This document shows, in pieces, positions 43,901-45,852 of a DNA stretch of 45,852 nucleotides. Below the pieces are notes generated by a model, which was given only the letters and a program-made list of their open reading frames with translations, searched no databases and had not been told where the DNA came from. Origin of the DNA: Prevotella sp. (lineage in GTDB: Bacteria > Bacteroidota > Bacteroidia > Bacteroidales > Bacteroidaceae). The number at the start of each line of letters is the position of its first letter. Position 1 is the stretch's first letter. The stretch covers positions 1 through 45,852 of the forward strand of contig JAFZSR010000052.1 of assembly GCA_017619275.1 (NCBI GenBank). Direction: 5' to 3'. A program made the position numbers and the translations under genes.

Positions 43901-45852
43901 GTTGTGCTGCTCGCTGTACTGCACGTCGGGGCCCCATGGGAGGATGGAGCCCTGTCGCACAAAGAGGGGCATGAGCGCCAGATTGACCGCACGGTCCACC
44001 GTCTGACCGCCGTCGTACTGTTGTCCGCTCCAGATGTCGGTCCATTTGTCGCCTTTAGGCAGATAGATGCTGCGCTGCAGGGCCTGCGGCTGCAGCACGG
44101 GGGCCACCAGGATGTCGCGCCCGAACAGGAACTGGTCTTTCAAGGCGTGGGTGGCGGCATCGGCAGGAAAGGCGATGCCCATGGCCCGCATGAAGGAATA
44201 GTCGTCGGCATGGACGCGGCGGGCAGTGCTGTAGATATAAGGCAGCAGGGCATAGCGCAGGTGGATGTAGCGATTGATGACGTCGTAGTAGCTCTCGCCC
44301 TCTTGGCCAAACTGGTAGATGGCGCGGTCGGCTCCTGAGCCGTGGCTGCGCATGATGGTGCAGAAAGCACCGAACTGAATCCAGCGGCAGTAGAGTTCGT
44401 TGTAGGTGTCCTGCCCGGCACCCTGATAGCTGCCATTGAAGAAGCCGCCAATGTCGCTGTTCCAGCTGGCTACGCCACAGGCCGAGTAATTGAGCGCGGC
44501 GGGAATCTGATTGGCCAGCGTCTCCCACGACGAGGTGATGTCGCCGCTCCAGGTGCCGGCACCATAGCGCTGGAGTCCGAGGAAGCCGGAACGCGTCATA
44601 ATCATCACGCGCTTGGCTTCGGTGAGTTCGGCTTGCTGGGCGCGATGGCCATTATACACGCCACTGGCATGCATCAGGGGAAAGACATTACGCACGGAAC
44701 GCCAAGTGTGATACGTCTGCAGCGAATGGGGGTTCAGTGTAGCATTATCCTCGTCGTCCTTGTTGAGCACGATGAAATCACTGGTCTTCTCCCAGTCTTC
44801 ACCGCCTTGGTAATGGTCGGGCTCGGAGGAGTCCACCCAATAGGCGTCAACGCCCTTGTTCACCAGTCCTTCGTAGAGGCACTGCCAGTAGTAGTCGCGG
44901 GCCGACTGCTGGTAGGGGCTGTAGATGCCCACGCCAGCGTTGTTGGGCCAAGTGGCCGACATGATGTCGTCGCCCATCTTCATCAGCTGGTTGTGCTCCT
45001 TGAAGTGCTTGAACTGCTTGGTGTCGGGACCGAAGTTGGCCCAGACAGAGATGAGCAGGTGGGCGCCGTCGGCGTGCATGCCGTTGATCATCGTGGGGTA
45101 GTCGTTCCTGAACTGCGGACTCAGGAACTCCATGGCGTTCCATTGGTTGTTGCCACCCCAATACTGCCAGTCCTGCACCACGCAGTCGATGGGCACGCGC
45201 AGCGAGCGGTATTTCTGCAGCACGCCCAGCGTCTCCAGCGCGCTCTGATAGCGCTCCTTGCTCTGGAAATAGCCGTAGGTCCATAGGGGCACCATCGTGG
45301 CCTTGCCCGTCAGCTCACGGATACGGCGCACCACGTCGTCGCCTTCGTTCTCACGCCCCACCAGCACGTAGTAGTCGACGGCATGGGCGGCCTCGGTCTT
45401 GAAGGTGGCTCCACCAGCGGCGTTGTCGCTGAAGTCGCAGGGGCCATAGAGGTCCCAGTAGAGGCCGTAGCCACGGGTGGAATGGAAGAACGGAATCCAC
45501 ACCGACATATTGTTCTGCACCATGTGGCTGTAGCTCTTGTTGCGATGATTCAGATTGCCGTCCTGCACCTGCCCGAAGCCGTAGATGGCCTCGTCGGTGG
45601 AAAGCCTAAACGACTGCGCCACGTTGTAGGGGTCGATGGTGTGGGAGGTGCGACGAGTGAAGGCGGCCTTTGCGCGCTCCTTTATCAATACGGTTCCGTC
45701 GGGGCGGAAGAAACCGAGCAGGCCCGTCTGCTTGTTGCAGGTCACCATCACCTTGTCGGTCAGCAGCGTGTCCTCCCTGTCGCCCTCGCGCTTCACGGGG
45801 TTCACCGCTTGGGGCGTCATCGTCACCACCACCTTCGGGTCGGTCTTTCCCA
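40997..45852 (-). CDS. GH31-GH29 fusion glycosidase (partial, 5' end outside window)
   Basis: At least 1617 residues; the frame is open to the right edge, so the GTG at 45832 is not the start. The first part is a GH31 alpha-glycosidase (alpha-xylosidase/glucosidase-like). Its nucleophile Asp lies in YWVDSSEPD (codon at 44831-44833) and the acid/base Asp in WSGDITSSW (44540-44542). A linker with Ig-like segments follows (ATVQLFLGQTRPF, SLVAYVRDG). A GH29 alpha-L-fucosidase domain comes next, with HHCGFCMWPSKYTEYS and nucleophile Asp in VWFDGANGG (42200-42202). The C terminus resembles an F5/8-type (discoidin) module. Such a pair would strip xylose/glucose and fucose from substituted glycans, for example xyloglucan. 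A heptad array encodes part of the linker before the last domain. Confidence 0.88.
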   Translation of the reverse strand, partial: GKTDPKVVVTMTPQAVNPVKREGDREDTLLTDKVMVTCNKQTGLLGFFRPDGTVLIKERAKAAFTRRTSHTIDPYNVAQSFRLSTDEAIYGFGQVQDGNLNHRNKSYSHMVQNNMSVWIPFFHSTRGYGLYWDLYGPCDFSDNAAGGATFKTEAAHAVDYYVLVGRENEGDDVVRRIRELTGKATMVPLWTYGYFQSKERYQSALETLGVLQKYRSLRVPIDCVVQDWQYWGGNNQWNAMEFLSPQFRNDYPTMINGMHADGAHLLISVWANFGPDTKQFKHFKEHNQLMKMGDDIMSATWPNNAGVGIYSPYQQSARDYYWQCLYEGLVNKGVDAYWVDSSEPDHYQGGEDWEKTSDFIVLNKDDEDNATLNPHSLQTYHTWRSVRNVFPLMHASGVYNGHRAQQAELTEAKRVMIMTRSGFLGLQRYGAGTWSGDITSSWETLANQIPAALNYSACGVASWNSDIGGFFNGSYQGAGQDTYNELYCRWIQFGAFCTIMRSHGSGADRAIYQFGQEGESYYDVINRYIHLRYALLPYIYSTARRVHADDYSFMRAMGIAFPADAATHALKDQFLFGRDILVAPVLQPQALQRSIYLPKGDKWTDIWSGQQYDGGQTVDRAVNLALMPLFVRQGSILPWGPDVQYSEQHNWDNLELRIYPGADGQFTLYEDERDNYNYEQGSYSEIPFRWDDATHTLTIGQRSGAFQGMLPTRTFRIVLVDADRRLGLGIKQSVRFSKDVVYAGSELSVKIDNDHLIAEPQAAVQRIEATPATVQLFLGQTRPFAVQATLTDGTKQYVTLDAVCESSDSLVAYVRDGLIHANNKEGQATIDVTYTDGFGTDHHTSFTVEAAIPTNLYTWKAVDWYRNRVADRLAASDIRYSSQENTITITKKGAQNIALRYMEKKYREPGMKYFVAVATDVSKSKNDSQLWYINGTWVNIVNPVDVRTLQDGRIMVSWSIEENEGYALTGETVFGLTSTHAQGKSVVSYVGFTANLDAFVQEMQQAAHVVAPQALHEGAQAIYALDGTPRSQLAHGVNIVTRDGKAVKLCMPYPSPIVNDVGPVPTDDQLRWHDMEMYAFIHYSLNTYTDQEWGFGNEDPKLFNPSNLDCRQWARVCKQAGMRGIIFTAKHHCGFCMWPSKYTEYSVKNAPWKQGKGDVVRELAVACREEGLRFAVYLSPWDRNHKDYGRPEYITYFRNQLRELLTQYGDIFEVWFDGANGGDGWYGGANETRKIDRTTYYQWPETYRMIRQWQPHCLIWNDGGDRGDLRWVGTEAGNVGETNWCLMPAKGDTPWHMLHYGVEDGDVWCPGETNTSIRPGWFYHDTENEHVKSLSKLMDTYYKSVGRGSTLLLNFPIAPNGRIHPVDSLRGLAFKRMIDQVFTDNLIDKATVTSSPPTSHLSPLTTTISFQSPTAFNRFLAEEDIAHGQRVKAFTLEALVDGQWQPLRDALVEQGDGLTTIGHRRIICFPTVTATQLRFTITDAKAQPIIKRLGVYLAPELTADIPHSGEKKSSALHIFFSSPRQMLIDWDTDQTFTTFRYLPPQDGSDGTITHYTLWASSDWSHWQKLASGEFSNIVNNPIWQTVTFPATKARILKFDADRLTTGERMGYADIDIR
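41637..41671 (-). repeat. In-frame heptad array, GTGAGAG family (5 units)
   Basis: Plus-strand units GTGAGAG (three times), GTGGGAG and GTGAGGA lie in register inside the glycosidase gene. They encode the Ser/Thr/Pro-rich linker SSPPTSHLSPLTT between the GH29 domain and the discoidin-like module. Confidence 0.85.

Noticed and set aside
45832-45832. Start codon (GTG) of the glycosidase gene
   Set aside because: The frame stays open to the window edge and the GH31 N-terminal domain is incomplete, so the gene is truncated by the window.

Overview
The window comes from a member of the Bacteroidales, most likely Prevotella or a close relative. Promoters use the Bacteroidetes pattern (TTTG, about 19-20 bases, then TAnnTTTG). 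Several very large secreted proteins end in type IX secretion (T9SS)-like sorting domains. There are CotH, fimbrillin-like/PI-PLC and GH31-GH29 proteins, and the housekeeping genes (rbfA, obgE, typA/bipA, LolC/E-type permease) are Bacteroidetes-like. No rRNA, tRNA, CRISPR array, transposase or phage gene was seen.

Layout. 1-4.8 kb: end of an unknown gene, a decayed GxxExxY gene, a GlsB-type membrane protein, an aldo/keto reductase, a pyridoxal kinase, rbfA, a four-helix-bundle (S23-type) ORF and a LolC/E-type permease. 5.0-9.7 kb: a giant CotH/lamin-tail surface protein, an autoregulated XRE regulator and a small exported protein. 9.9-14.0 kb: a HAD phosphatase, a DPP-IV-type peptidase and obgE. 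14.0-19.1 kb (minus strand): an M6 metalloprotease with repeated modules and a LOG-family protein. 19.5-25.5 kb: a YfhO-like membrane protein, an intact GxxExxY protein, an AraC regulator and typA/bipA. 25.5-40.6 kb (minus strand): two transcription units of secreted proteins (a PI-PLC-domain lipoprotein, an endonuclease/exonuclease/phosphatase-domain protein, two other giant cell-surface proteins and a FISUMP-like protein), with two tiny MKKxYSxP...WDDD peptides. 41.0 kb to the end: a GH31-GH29 glycosidase fusion that runs off the window.

The most unusual feature is a family of tandem heptanucleotide arrays (period exactly 7, diverse consensus sequences). They sit in gene junctions and often contain the stop codon of one gene and abut the start codon of the next. 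Two small AT-rich ORFs, the four-helix-bundle protein (3160-3531) and the GxxExxY PD-(D/E)XK-like protein (22129-22509), each lie between heptad arrays in inverted orientation. GGAGTTA units face TAACTCC units in the first case, and GACTATA units face AGTCTAN units in the second. This is the architecture expected of an intervening-sequence-like or non-autonomous mobile cassette placed between co-directional host genes. Other arrays lie inside reading frames: heptads in the peptidase, a T9SS cargo protein and the glycosidase, and nonamers in ObgE and BipA. I consider this repeat/cassette system the best candidate for something undescribed; mobility and mechanism are inference.
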